A stretch of 42,655 nt of DNA from Peptococcaceae bacterium. GTDB lineage: Bacteria > Bacillota > Peptococcia > DRI-13 > PHAD01. Within the stretch, counting starts at the first letter, position 1. Each line of letters begins with the position of its first letter. Location of the stretch: assembly GCA_024655825.1 (NCBI GenBank), contig JANLFJ010000027.1, forward strand, positions 1-42,655, given 5' to 3'. Shown piece by piece: positions 1 through 9,101 of the stretch. A program made the translations under genes and the position numbers. Under the pieces are notes generated by a model, which saw nothing but the letters and a program-made list of their open reading frames with translations, had not been told where the DNA came from and searched no databases.

Positions 1-51
1 TCCGAGTTCCTTCTAATTTTTGCGATTTTTATACGATTTTTTCAGGGGAAA

Positions 52-993
52 CTATTTAGGATTAACAGGTTTTAAATGAGTATACGTCTGGGTAATCCCA
101 TGGGTTTTGTACCACTCAATAGCTTTGTGAACTCCTATTTCCAATGGAGTACTAGTCTTCCAGTCAAAATCATTGTTGGTTTTAGAAGGATCTAACAAAA
201 TTGTATAAACATCATCTGCATTACGTGGACGAACTTCCACTTCTTTTTCGAGACTAATATTAAGGGCTTTTACGGTTGCATCAAATAACTCTTTGATAGA
301 ATAGTCAGTGCCTGAAGATATATGATAGGCACCTTTAATACCCCTTCCATCTACTGCCTTCATTACTACATCAACAAGGTCATCGATATAAATGAAATCT
401 CTTCTCGTATCCATTACATAACAGGGTTTACCCGTTGTTATACGATGAAAGAAAGTTGGTAGAGGACCGCTTAAGTTTCTAGGGCCATATGCGTTAGCCA
501 AACGAAACGTAATATATTCCAGCCCACTAAGTTTAATGTATAGTTCACCCGTCGTCTTGCTGATGGCATAACTGCTACCTTCAGGACGAATAGGATGATT
601 AATGGTAATAGGTTGCTCAAGGGGATAAAGTCCATAGCAAAGAGCGGTCTGGAAATAGATTAACCTCATTATACCGACTTTCTGGGCAGCCTTAACTACA
701 TTAACTGTCCCCAGTTCATTGGTTCTTATATCTTCTACCCAGTTTTCAGGGTCTTTATAAGATGCTGCCGCATGTATTACCACTTCAGGAAGAAATTCAG
801 CAAACATTTTACCGACCAGTTCATCTTCGGCAATACTGCCCTCGACTACCATCAGGTTTTTGTGGACATTCAGGTTATCATATCTTCCTGTGGAGAAATT
901 ATCAATTACTAACACCTCATCACCTCTGGCCAAAAGCCTGTCAGCAAGATGTGACCCAATAAAACCGGCGCCTCCTGTAATTAATACTTTCAT
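52..993 (-). CDS. NAD-dependent epimerase/dehydratase (extended SDR), nucleotide-sugar type
   Basis: A 313-residue extended short-chain dehydrogenase/reductase, expected to oxidise, epimerise or dehydrate a nucleotide sugar in the cytosol. The N-terminus has the Rossmann GxxGxxG loop (GGAGFIG, residues 7-13) and an acidic residue ending beta-2 (D31), which favours NAD. The catalytic YxxxK pair is Y142/K146. The usual SS(A/S)xVYG motif reads FQTALCYG, leaving T116 as the likely hydroxyl residue. The length is normal for UDP-glucose 4-epimerase or GDP-mannose dehydratase relatives. It is the last gene seen of the polysaccharide locus, 22 bp after the preceding glycosyltransferase, and is probably co-transcribed with it. 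The exact substrate cannot be told from sequence; the fold and family are secure. Confidence 0.88.
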   Translation of the reverse strand: MKVLITGGAGFIGSHLADRLLARGDEVLVIDNFSTGRYDNLNVHKNLMVVEGSIAEDELVGKMFAEFLPEVVIHAAASYKDPENWVEDIRTNELGTVNVVKAAQKVGIMRLIYFQTALCYGLYPLEQPITINHPIRPEGSSYAISKTTGELYIKLSGLEYITFRLANAYGPRNLSGPLPTFFHRITTGKPCYVMDTRRDFIYIDDLVDVVMKAVDGRGIKGAYHISSGTDYSIKELFDATVKALNISLEKEVEVRPRNADDVYTILLDPSKTNNDFDWKTSTPLEIGVHKAIEWYKTHGITQTYTHLKPVNPK

Positions 994-1015
994 AATTCTT
1001 CACTCCTTAATAGTT

Positions 1016-2317
1016 TTATGCGCGTTTCTTAAATTTCATATATTTTTCCCACCAGGGCTTAATAAATTTAAAGATAAACCTCTTGCCGGGAAACTGGTTA
1101 AACAAAAATGACAGCATTCTCTTTTTTATCCATCGCACTTTTTCGCCCTCTGAAAGATGCTGCTGAATCTTTTTCACTTCATAAGTATTCAAGTTAACTG
1201 GTATAAAGCCCTTTAATACTAAATCCTCATCAAAATCTTTTACAAATGCCTTATAACTGTATCTACCTGATGCTATAAGATCACGATATGCGTTTTCTGT
1301 TAAGTCTTTTCTTACATTTTCATTTTTAAATAAAGCTATAACTTCATTTAGATTGGAAAAATCTTTCTTTAAAGGGATATAATGTACCATCGGTTTCATA
1401 ATACCGGAATATTTTCCTTCATATAGTATCTGACATACACGGAACGCAGCAGCTTCAAAATGGCGAGGGCTAATGGTACGATAGTAAATGTTGTCTTCCC
1501 ATTTGTACAACAAATCTTTGTATATATCATCAAATGTGGCCATTGGATTCTTCGCAAGGTATACCTCGGACTCTCGGAAAACTGTATCATCCAGGTCAAA
1601 AATTGAGACACCTGCTTCAACCCCCAAACACCCCTTGCAATTTCCCAAAAACTTATACCAGTCTAATCCATAAATTCTTTTATCCTCCCTAGTTTCAATA
1701 TCAAATATCAGTCCTAACTCTTTGGTTCTTTCCAGGAATTTAACAGCAATTTGGCTTTTTTCCTGTCCTCCTTTTCCCCAGTAAAAGGGAAGCTCTCTTC
1801 CCCGATATCCAATATCTATAGTCCTTTGATTATCCGGTTTTGAATATTTGTTTGCCAGCAATACTAAATTTTCGCTTACATATCCGGGAAGGATAGTTTT
1901 GATATCAATATTACCAATATTAGAATAAACAAGGTTTGCGTAATGCGGTTCTAGCAGTGTATAAATGCAATTAATATTATATTTTTTTATAAAGTCAAAT
2001 CTCTGTTTACAAAAACAGTGTTCATCTTGAAAAATAGCAATATTATAGCTATTTAATCGTTTAATATAGTTTAAAAACTGTGTATTTAATGTATAAAAGC
2101 GATGAGCAAAAAGAGAATAATGCAAAATTAATACAGGAAAATGTATCTTATTTAAACCTTTGGGGAATCCATATTCTGTATTAACCGGCCATATTTTGTA
2201 AATGGAGTTGTTTACAAATTCCCTGACGTACTCTATAAGTGTAGGCGCCAAATTATAGACTCTATTATTATATATTAATAATATGCTGTTAGGGGATATT
2301 GCATTATCATATTTCAT
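1016..2317 (-). CDS. Glycosyltransferase, GT1-like C-terminal domain (paralogue A)
   Basis: A 433-residue protein from the ATG at 2317; a TTG codon one codon earlier is less likely because AAAGGAAG lies better spaced from the ATG. The C-terminal half resembles the glycosyl transferases group 1_2 type: IDIGYRGRELPFYWGKG, then DIETRED-RIYGLDWYKFL, LGVEAGVS, an RHFEAAAFRVCQILYEG block and HYIPLKKDFSN. No membrane segment is seen. It is a clear paralogue of the protein at 4585-5877, sharing NTE-GFP, LHYSLF, FQDE and the blocks above, and an asparagine-synthase-like gene lies between the two. It probably adds a sugar during assembly of the exported polysaccharide. Donor and acceptor are unknown. 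A 347-bp gene-free stretch with repeats lies upstream. Confidence 0.72.
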   Translation of the reverse strand: MKYDNAISPNSILLIYNNRVYNLAPTLIEYVREFVNNSIYKIWPVNTEYGFPKGLNKIHFPVLILHYSLFAHRFYTLNTQFLNYIKRLNSYNIAIFQDEHCFCKQRFDFIKKYNINCIYTLLEPHYANLVYSNIGNIDIKTILPGYVSENLVLLANKYSKPDNQRTIDIGYRGRELPFYWGKGGQEKSQIAVKFLERTKELGLIFDIETREDKRIYGLDWYKFLGNCKGCLGVEAGVSIFDLDDTVFRESEVYLAKNPMATFDDIYKDLLYKWEDNIYYRTISPRHFEAAAFRVCQILYEGKYSGIMKPMVHYIPLKKDFSNLNEVIALFKNENVRKDLTENAYRDLIASGRYSYKAFVKDFDEDLVLKGFIPVNLNTYEVKKIQQHLSEGEKVRWIKKRMLSFLFNQFPGKRFIFKFIKPWWEKYMKFKKRA

Positions 2318-2356
2318 CAAAAAAGACTTCCTTTAAAATTTATTCTATTCGTAAAA

Positions 2357-2420
2357 CGGGGCGCGAAGCCCGCGCCCCGATAATTGGACGAGCGAGCGCA
2401 GCGAGCGATGTCCGATTATC
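2357..2420. repeat. Two adjacent GC-rich hairpins, terminator- or REP-like
   Basis: Within AT-rich surroundings, 2357-2365 (CGGGGCGCG) pairs perfectly with 2371-2379 across a 5-nt loop. Directly next to it, 2379-2389 (GATAATTGGAC) pairs with 2410-2420 (GTCCGATTATC) with one wobble, around a loop containing tandem GCGAGC units. Read on the minus strand, the first stem is followed by GTTTTACG, so it could act as a weak intrinsic terminator or attenuator between asnB and the downstream glycosyltransferase. The GC-rich paired stems also resemble REP-type mobile repeats. Confidence 0.55.
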
Positions 2421-2438
2421 ATAATGTTGGCGCACTTT

Positions 2439-2673
2439 GAATTTACTCTTGCAAAAAGTTAGCTAATATTTCACGCCTTGTTCATTATACCCAAAATGGG
2501 CTCAACGTCGCTATTTTTTGTTGCTGTTAATCCGTTTAACAGCAAAATTTTACTTAATATTTCCTAATATTTCCTAAGAATAAACCTGCTTAAAAGCCTG
2601 CAAACACGAATTTTTTCAACTAATCTAGCCCTGTGGAATTTACTTTTGCAAACTGGAAGTTACTTTTTCAATT
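2439..2673. mobile_element. Remnant of an insertion-sequence end (IS21-like repeats)
   Basis: Three related 18-bp units lie in the same orientation: 2439-2456 (GAATTTACTCTTGCAAAA), 2636-2653 (GAATTTACTTTTGCAAAC) and 2656-2673 (GAAGTTACTTTTTCAATT). The last two are tandem with a 20-bp period. IS21-family elements are known to carry several such short repeats at their termini, and these strings look like such an end. No transposase gene is present, so this would be a degenerate remnant. The outermost unit overlaps the last codons and stop of asnB at 2668. The remaining DNA between 2321 and 2667 is AT-rich, and no other gene or site was recognised in it. Confidence 0.4.
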
Positions 2674-4572
2674 GACCATTTTTTTGTAGACTCCTCTTTT
2701 GTCATGAAACTCTTGCTGCCAAATTTCTAAAGAAAGCAGTCCCCAAATAGTACGACCATATTTTGATTCTTTATCGATTTTTTCCAAAACTATACGGTTA
2801 TTTATCAAATCCCTTGTTAGTGCTTTTTGTGTGGAAAAAATATCATAAACAAAATCTTTAACCTCTCCTCTAAACCATTCTTGTAAAGGTACGGGAAAGC
2901 CCATCTTATCCGTTCTATTAAGTATAACAGGCGGCAAATAATGTTTAATTGCGTTCTTTAACACATTTTTCATTGTACCGTCTTTAAATTTGATATTGGA
3001 AGGGATAGTTGCTGCCAATTCAACTAAAGGATGGTCAAGAAAAGGGACCCTTGATTCCAAGCCGTGGGCCATACTTACTCTATCTTCGACATGTAGTAAT
3101 GCCGGCAATAATGTTTTAAAGTCAAAGTGGGTCATACTGTCAAAGTAGGATTCCTTATTTACATTGTCTGCCCTAAATATGCTCCTAAAAGTCTCAAAAG
3201 CAGAATAACCATCCAGAGCTTCCCAGTTTATCTCTTCCCCTAATTGAGGAGCACGGTTGATTAACCGGAAATATCTTTTATCAAGGTCCTCAAATAAACC
3301 TTCCCGCCAAAATTCCTGTAATAATGGCTTATAATCTTTAAGGGCAGTTAAATTAGGAATAATGGACTCATAGGTTACAATAAAATTTCCCGAATGCATG
3401 GTACCGTCAATGGCAGCTTTGATACACTGCTCAAAATAAGCAATTAAATAACGAGTATATCCTCCAAAAATTTCGTCCCCGCCTTGGCCCCCTAGTACTA
3501 CCTTTCTATGCTTGCTTGCAAGTTTTGATACCATGTATTGAGGAAAGGAACCAGGTCCGGCCACAGGATAATCCAGGTGGTAAATTACTTTGCGTATGTT
3601 TTCAACAAAGTCTTTAGCTTCAATATCTAATTCCCTAAGGATAAAGCCCCTCCAATTCGCTAATTCCCTTGCATAATGACTTTCATCATAACTTTCGTTG
3701 ATGGAAAATTTCCCGTTATATCCTTCAAAATCCCGACCACTGTTCCGGGTAGCCATGGAGGCCACTACTGCAGAGTCTACCCCACCACTCACATACGCCC
3801 CAATAGGGACATCGCTGCGCAAATGCATGTCCACTGACTCAAGAAGCAACTGCTCAATCTTTTCTTGAAAATACTTTTCAGTGTGATAGAAATCGAGGTT
3901 ATAAAAAACTTGCCAGTATCTCTCAGTATTGATTTTACCGTTTTTTACGCTTAAGTAATGTCCTGGTAACAGCTCAGAAATACCCTTGAACAAGGTTTTC
4001 CCCGCTAGGCAAAACTGGAATGTTAGGTAATCTTTAAAACCCTCCAGGTCTGTTTCAATATATTTAACAAACGGTAGAAGCGCTTTAATCTCAGAAGCAA
4101 AATAAAAAACTCCGTCAACAAGGGTATAATAAAACGGTTTAATTCCAAAGCGATCCCTAGCACAAAAAAGTTCCTGTTTTTGTTCATCCCATAAGGCAAA
4201 GGCAAACATACCACGAAAATGTTTGACGCAATCTTTTCCCCATTTCCGGTATGCATATAAAATTACTTCCGTATCGGAAGTGGTCTGAAAATGCTCAATT
4301 CCCAATTCTTTTCTTAGTTCAATATAATTGTATATTTCTCCATTATAAGTCACCCAATTGCCATATTTATCTCTCATGGGTTGAGCGCCAGTTTTCAGGT
4401 CGATAATGCTTAAACGTCTGTGTGCAAAGCCGACATAACCTCTTTCATGCTCCCAGACCCCTGCTCCATCCGGTCCTCTGTGTTTTTGTAGTTCATTATA
4501 AATATATAATGCCTTTTTGAGATTGTATATTGGTTCCCTTGAAATATTAAATATTCCCGCAATGCCGCACAT
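2668..4572 (-). CDS. asnB: Asparagine synthase (glutamine-hydrolysing) family amidotransferase
   Basis: A 634-residue class II glutamine amidotransferase. Met1 is followed by the catalytic Cys2 (MCGIAGIFN), with RGPDG at about 32-36 and YNGEIYNY at about 76-83. The synthetase domain has the ATP-pyrophosphatase loop SGGVDS at 262-267 and the GGQGGDEIFGGY block. The length is normal for AsnB. A clear ribosome binding site (AAAGGAGAC) precedes the ATG. In surface-polysaccharide loci such proteins often convert sugar uronic acids to amides, as proposed for WbpS. The WlbA/B/C-type uronate genes upstream in this locus make that a better guess than free asparagine synthesis. It lies between two paralogous glycosyltransferases. 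Its last codons overlap an IS-like repeat. Confidence 0.9.
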   Translation of the reverse strand: MCGIAGIFNISREPIYNLKKALYIYNELQKHRGPDGAGVWEHERGYVGFAHRRLSIIDLKTGAQPMRDKYGNWVTYNGEIYNYIELRKELGIEHFQTTSDTEVILYAYRKWGKDCVKHFRGMFAFALWDEQKQELFCARDRFGIKPFYYTLVDGVFYFASEIKALLPFVKYIETDLEGFKDYLTFQFCLAGKTLFKGISELLPGHYLSVKNGKINTERYWQVFYNLDFYHTEKYFQEKIEQLLLESVDMHLRSDVPIGAYVSGGVDSAVVASMATRNSGRDFEGYNGKFSINESYDESHYARELANWRGFILRELDIEAKDFVENIRKVIYHLDYPVAGPGSFPQYMVSKLASKHRKVVLGGQGGDEIFGGYTRYLIAYFEQCIKAAIDGTMHSGNFIVTYESIIPNLTALKDYKPLLQEFWREGLFEDLDKRYFRLINRAPQLGEEINWEALDGYSAFETFRSIFRADNVNKESYFDSMTHFDFKTLLPALLHVEDRVSMAHGLESRVPFLDHPLVELAATIPSNIKFKDGTMKNVLKNAIKHYLPPVILNRTDKMGFPVPLQEWFRGEVKDFVYDIFSTQKALTRDLINNRIVLEKIDKESKYGRTIWGLLSLEIWQQEFHDKRGVYKKMVN

Positions 4573-4584
4573 ATAATGTCTCCT

Positions 4585-5877
4585 TTATTTCATTAGTTTA
4601 AAAAGCTTAAAGACTTTTTTTAATATTATAATAAGGTATTTTCTACCGGGGAATTGGGTTATAAGTATTCGATATTTAACATTGATAAAGAAGAAACGAA
4701 CTTGATAGTCTTTATAAAGATAGTAATCAACTATTTTAATATTTTGATTAGAAATATCAGATATAATTCCTTCATTCTTTAATTCCTCATCAAATTCATT
4801 AACAAAACTTTTATAAGTGTATTTCTCGGATTTAATTAGATCATTATATGCATTCTCGATAATTTTTTTGCATTTTTCTTTATCAAAAAATGTATCGATT
4901 ACTTCATCAAAGTTCGAGAAGTCCTTTTTCAAAGGAATATAATGTATCATTGGTTTTAAAATATTTGAATAGCTGCCTTCAAAAAGAATTTGACATATTT
5001 TAAAGGCTGCAGCTTCAAAGTGTCGGGGGCTTATTGTTCTATATGGTATATTATCTTCCCATTTAATCAAGATTTCCTTATATACCTCATCGAAGCTAGC
5101 AAGAGGATTTTTTCTAATATATTCATCATATTGTTTTTTTACAGTATCTTCAATATCATAAATTGATACTCCTGCCTCAACACCTAGGCAGCTGCGGCAA
5201 TTTGCTAAAAAATTATACCAATCATATCCATATAAACGCCTGTTTTCTTTAGTTTCAATATCAAGCTTTAAACCCAATTCGCTTGCCCTCTTTTTGAACT
5301 CATGGGCGATATATGATTTCTCCTGGGCACCTTTGCCCATATAATACGGTAATTCACGGCCGCGGTAACCAACATCAATCTTTCTTTTCTCATAAGGAAT
5401 ACTCATTTTTCTCGAGATTTCAACCAGTTCATCACTGACATATCCCGTTAAGGTATGTACCAGTTTCGAGACACTGGTATATTTAAGATAGACTTCTTTG
5501 TAATAAGCTGGATCTAGCAAAGTATATACACAATTAATTTTATATTGGTTGATGAACTGGAATCTCTGTTGACAAAAATGGTATTCATCTTGAAAAAAGC
5601 AAATTTTATAGCTGTCAATACAACTCTGAAGATATTTTCTATATTTTTTGTTCAATCTATAATTACCAGTACCAAAAAGAGAGTAATGTAAAAGAATTAC
5701 CTTAAATTTTAGGTGCCATAAATATCTGGGAAACCCTAATTCAGTATTTATTTTCCATATTTTAAAATGAGAGTATTTCTCAAATGCATTTACATGTTCC
5801 ATTATCGTTGCGGCATTAGTTCCTAGAGTATGATGATAAATTAACAATATACCATTAATTTCTTTCATTTTATTCAC
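4585..5877 (-). CDS. Glycosyltransferase, GT1-like C-terminal domain (paralogue B)
   Basis: A 430-residue paralogue of the protein at 1016-2317. Both share the order LIYHH/LIYNN near the N-terminus, FQDE-FC-QRF-FI, CVYTLLDP, VGYRGRELPYYMGKGAQEKS, DIETKE-RLYGYDWYNFL, LGVEAGVS and RHFEAAAFKICQILFEG ending in HYIPLKKDFSN. The C-terminal half matches the group 1_2 glycosyltransferase pattern. The start is a GTG with GGGTAG upstream; an ATG three codons later is also possible. The gene sits 12 bp before asnB and 8 bp after the preceding glycosyltransferase, so it is in the same operon. Two diverged copies around asnB suggest a tandem duplication in which each copy acquired its own linkage specificity. 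Confidence 0.72.
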   Translation of the reverse strand: MNKMKEINGILLIYHHTLGTNAATIMEHVNAFEKYSHFKIWKINTELGFPRYLWHLKFKVILLHYSLFGTGNYRLNKKYRKYLQSCIDSYKICFFQDEYHFCQQRFQFINQYKINCVYTLLDPAYYKEVYLKYTSVSKLVHTLTGYVSDELVEISRKMSIPYEKRKIDVGYRGRELPYYMGKGAQEKSYIAHEFKKRASELGLKLDIETKENRRLYGYDWYNFLANCRSCLGVEAGVSIYDIEDTVKKQYDEYIRKNPLASFDEVYKEILIKWEDNIPYRTISPRHFEAAAFKICQILFEGSYSNILKPMIHYIPLKKDFSNFDEVIDTFFDKEKCKKIIENAYNDLIKSEKYTYKSFVNEFDEELKNEGIISDISNQNIKIVDYYLYKDYQVRFFFINVKYRILITQFPGRKYLIIILKKVFKLFKLMK

Positions 5878-5885
5878 TGTTTAAA

Positions 5886-7058
5886 CTACCCTTTCAGTAA
5901 ACTTAAATAGATTTGTTCACATCGTATTGCAGCAGCATCAGCAGAATGCCATTTTACAGCGAATGCCCGGCTTCTTTCTCCTATTTCCCGTCTTTTCTTG
6001 GGATTAATTATCAATTCCTTTAATAAATAATACACATTATCCGGAGTAGCGCTTATAATCGGTATTTCGTCAACATACTCAGGTACCTCTTTCCTCATAC
6101 TTCGTAACCACTCAGGTCTCAAATAACAAATCACAGGTTTACCCAACATCATAGCCTCTCTAGCATTAGCTCCAAAAAAACCAAAAGTCAACATGTCCAC
6201 CACAATATCTGCCTGAACCTGGTAATATCTTAGTTTTGGGTTAGGTACATCATGAAAAAATATTAATTCTACATTATATCCTTCCTTTTTTAATCGTTCA
6301 ATCAAAGGAACATATATATGAGTACATTTAATATTTATTTGATTTTTATCTGTACGCATCTCATAATTCCCCACACAATGAAAAATTTTAATTGTATCAT
6401 TGCTAAAAGGCAATTTATAGTTTGTTGGAACTAGCAGATTTGGATGCCAAAATGCGGGATCGAGGCAATAAAACTGAGGGACCTCATGTACTCTAGGATC
6501 ATCGTTGTAATCTTTTCTATTACCACCAATTGTAATTTGATAATCTGCAAGACTGTTACGCAGTTTCCCCCAGGAAAGGTTACGTTCATCACTGCATACA
6601 TCAGGATTGTTGCGCCACTGGCAAATATCACATACTGGTTCAGGCGCCCAAGAACGAAATGAGCTTTGAGATACACCATCAAGGCAGGAATTATTGCTGT
6701 ATACAATCTTTTTGCCCAGTTTTTTTAACAACTTGATATCCCATCTTTCAGGGAGGATGTCTTTTATATAATCATCAAAATCATATAAAAACTTTAAGCT
6801 GTGAGCATTGCTAAAATGAAAAATATCGTATTGTTTTATTGAGTTTATAAAAAACTTAAGGTGTTTAAACTTATCTTTCCACCCATTATACGAAAATTTG
6901 AAGTCCTCCCCATGATAATATATTTGGGAATCCTCATTCGGGTCATAGTTTAGAACATCTGCTTTCCAGCCTAGCTTCCTTAAAGCCCTTGATAAATACC
7001 ATGTATTGTAATAACACTGTCCTACAAATAAAACTCTACCCTTAATATTATCAGGCAA
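5886..7058 (-). CDS. Glycosyltransferase, probable GT4 type
   Basis: A 390-residue protein with a two-Rossmann (GT-B) look. The N-terminal VLFVGQCYYNTWYLSRALRK is typical of GT4 proteins. The C-terminal half holds YYQVQADIVVDML followed by FGFFGANAREAMMLGKPVICYL, the GT4 E-x7-E-like nucleotide-sugar region. A Cys cluster (CDICQWRNNPDVC, about residues 147-159) sits in the middle and could bind metal or form a disulphide. The start is a TTG preceded by GGGGGAG at about 8 nt. It lies 25 bp after the ABC permease gene and probably acts with the exporter to build or cap the glycan. Sugar specificity is unknown. Confidence 0.7.
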   Translation of the reverse strand: MPDNIKGRVLFVGQCYYNTWYLSRALRKLGWKADVLNYDPNEDSQIYYHGEDFKFSYNGWKDKFKHLKFFINSIKQYDIFHFSNAHSLKFLYDFDDYIKDILPERWDIKLLKKLGKKIVYSNNSCLDGVSQSSFRSWAPEPVCDICQWRNNPDVCSDERNLSWGKLRNSLADYQITIGGNRKDYNDDPRVHEVPQFYCLDPAFWHPNLLVPTNYKLPFSNDTIKIFHCVGNYEMRTDKNQINIKCTHIYVPLIERLKKEGYNVELIFFHDVPNPKLRYYQVQADIVVDMLTFGFFGANAREAMMLGKPVICYLRPEWLRSMRKEVPEYVDEIPIISATPDNVYYLLKELIINPKKRREIGERSRAFAVKWHSADAAAIRCEQIYLSLLKG

Positions 7059-7083
7059 TTACTTCTCTCCCCCTTGTAATAGT

Positions 7084-7878
7084 TTACATTACAATGGTAA
7101 AAAATCCTTTCAATGCTCTATAATACTTTAGACCTACAATAAAACATAGCAGAGAAACACATGTTAAGTATATAAAACCGGATAACTCAGGTAAAGTATG
7201 ACTTATTAAGATGTTACGATATGATTGGATAACATGATAAAAAGGATTAAAATACTCTAATCTCCGAGCAATATCGGGTAGTGCATCAATAGAATAGAAT
7301 ATGGGGGTCCCAAAGGTTATCAGTAAAACAATGGTAGGTATTATTTGTGACAAATCACGGATAAAAACTGCTGTGGCACTTAATATAAGACCTATTCCTG
7401 CTAATAATATTACTTGCACTATAATAAGTGGAACTAAGACAATAAAATGCCAACTTGGGTATATCCCATTTATAAATAGCAAACCATTTACAAACAATAA
7501 TCCCACAGTAAATGGCACCATGGCTACAAATGTATCAGCGATAGGTATGCATTCAACTTTAAATACGATATTTTTTACCAGACTTGCACTGCGAACCACT
7601 GAAACTGTGGTAAAACTCATACTTTCAGAAATACTTAAAAGAGGAACAAATCCACTTAAAAACCAAATAACATAAGCCATTCCAGAACTAGCTCCGGGGA
7701 TCCTAGCTTTAAAAACAAAAGTGAATAAGAAAGAGTATATCACAAGAGTTAGGAGTGGATTTATGATAGCCCATAAGGGGCCAAGTCCTGAACCAAGATA
7801 TCGGTCGCGTAAATTTATCTTAAAAAGGTTTATTATCATGATTAAGTCTTCACGCTTAAATCCAAAGAACGATGTCAT
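7084..7878 (-). CDS. ABC-2 type polysaccharide exporter permease (Wzm/TagG-like)
   Basis: A 264-residue integral membrane protein with about six hydrophobic segments and the typical N-terminal amphipathic stretch (NLFKINLRDRYLGSGLGPLWAIINP) of O-antigen and teichoic-acid exporters. The C-terminal YFNPFYHVIQSYRNIL is also characteristic. It would form the membrane channel that exports a lipid-linked glycan made in the cytoplasm. Its ATG overlaps the stop of the ATPase gene by 4 bp (ATGA), indicating translational coupling. Only one permease is visible for two ATPases, so it either homodimerises with either ATPase or works with a heterodimer. Confidence 0.87.
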   Translation of the reverse strand: MTSFFGFKREDLIMIINLFKINLRDRYLGSGLGPLWAIINPLLTLVIYSFLFTFVFKARIPGASSGMAYVIWFLSGFVPLLSISESMSFTTVSVVRSASLVKNIVFKVECIPIADTFVAMVPFTVGLLFVNGLLFINGIYPSWHFIVLVPLIIVQVILLAGIGLILSATAVFIRDLSQIIPTIVLLITFGTPIFYSIDALPDIARRLEYFNPFYHVIQSYRNILISHTLPELSGFIYLTCVSLLCFIVGLKYYRALKGFFTIVM

Positions 7879-9101
7879 TGGTCCTCCTCCAGCTCTTCAA
7901 TACTCCAGGATTCAGGATAGAAATATATTGGATTCTCATATGGATAATTGTGATTATTTATTTTAAATAATTCTTTACCCCAGGTAAGCGTCCTCTTAAT
8001 TCCATTATCCTGTATATCTTTAACTTCTATCACCGCTTCATAAATCCCTTTCCCTAAGAGTATATTCTCATATAAGGCATCAATTATATTTTTACCAGGG
8101 GATAAATTTATTTCCAATCTCTCTGCTCGCATGGAATTCTGTGAAATAAGTAGACCGTCAATACGTCTTAATGAAAATATTATATCTGGATTTAAAAAGG
8201 TATGAGAAACTATTTCTATTTTTGTATTTATACATTCTCCTACTTCAAAAACATTTTTTACTAAACCGTTTTTATCATAAAAATTTATACTTTCAATCCT
8301 GACTTTATCGCCCGGACAATACATTGTCCTTTCCTTGTACCGTTCCCTAATTAATTTTTCTTCCTTTTCCCTGCAGGACTGTAAATATGCTGCTGTTACT
8401 GTTTTAGGGTCACCATCCATTATTACTTTGCCTTTTTCCATCCAAATACACCTGTTGCATAAAGCTACAATTGAGGGCATGCTATGAGAAACAACAATCA
8501 CAATATGACCCTTTTGACATATCTCTTTCATTTTGTCAAAAGCCTTTGTAGTAAAACGGGCATCTCCAACAGAAAGAGCCTCATCAATTATTAAAATCTC
8601 CGGGTCTATGTCAATATTCATAGCAAATGCCAGCCTGGCCTTCATTCCTGTGGAATATGTACGGACAGGGTAATCAATAAATTCTCCCAGTTCAGCAAAT
8701 TCAATTACCTCATTAATAATTTCGTTAACTTGAAGCCGGCTCTTACCATTGAGTTCTCCATTAATGTAAATGTTTTCGCGCCCAGAAACGTCATCGCGTA
8801 TTCCGGTAGCCAAAGACATTATACAGTTAACTCTTCCTTCAACTTCCACAATTCCATGAGAAGGTTTAAGAAAACCGGCAATCATCTGCAGTAGTGTAGT
8901 CTTACCTGCACCATTTTCTCCTATTATCCCAACTCTTTCTCCCGGGTTAATATCTAATGTTACATTATCTACAGCTTTAATAATTCTATTTGTTTTAATA
9001 TTAACAGGTTTCTTATAAAGAGCATCACGGAAAACGGATATTGCTACATCAAACAATGACTTGCGGTAATATCTTGTTACATTACTTAATTTGATGTTCA
9101 T
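7875..9101 (-). CDS. Polysaccharide ABC exporter ATPase with C-terminal domain (Wzt-like, copy 1)
   Basis: A 408-residue ATPase. Walker A is GENGAGKTT (61-69), the ABC signature YSTGM (149-153, the variant usual in Wzt/TagH), Walker B ILIIDEALSVGD (169-180) and the H-loop histidine about 206. Residues from about 260 to the end form a beta-rich C-terminal extension of the kind that in Wzt proteins binds the glycan terminus and confers export specificity. It couples ATP hydrolysis to glycan export through the permease encoded immediately downstream. It overlaps the second ATPase gene by 20 bp and the permease gene by 4 bp. Confidence 0.88.
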   Translation of the reverse strand: MNIKLSNVTRYYRKSLFDVAISVFRDALYKKPVNIKTNRIIKAVDNVTLDINPGERVGIIGENGAGKTTLLQMIAGFLKPSHGIVEVEGRVNCIMSLATGIRDDVSGRENIYINGELNGKSRLQVNEIINEVIEFAELGEFIDYPVRTYSTGMKARLAFAMNIDIDPEILIIDEALSVGDARFTTKAFDKMKEICQKGHIVIVVSHSMPSIVALCNRCIWMEKGKVIMDGDPKTVTAAYLQSCREKEEKLIRERYKERTMYCPGDKVRIESINFYDKNGLVKNVFEVGECINTKIEIVSHTFLNPDIIFSLRRIDGLLISQNSMRAERLEINLSPGKNIIDALYENILLGKGIYEAVIEVKDIQDNGIKRTLTWGKELFKINNHNYPYENPIYFYPESWSIEELEEDQ

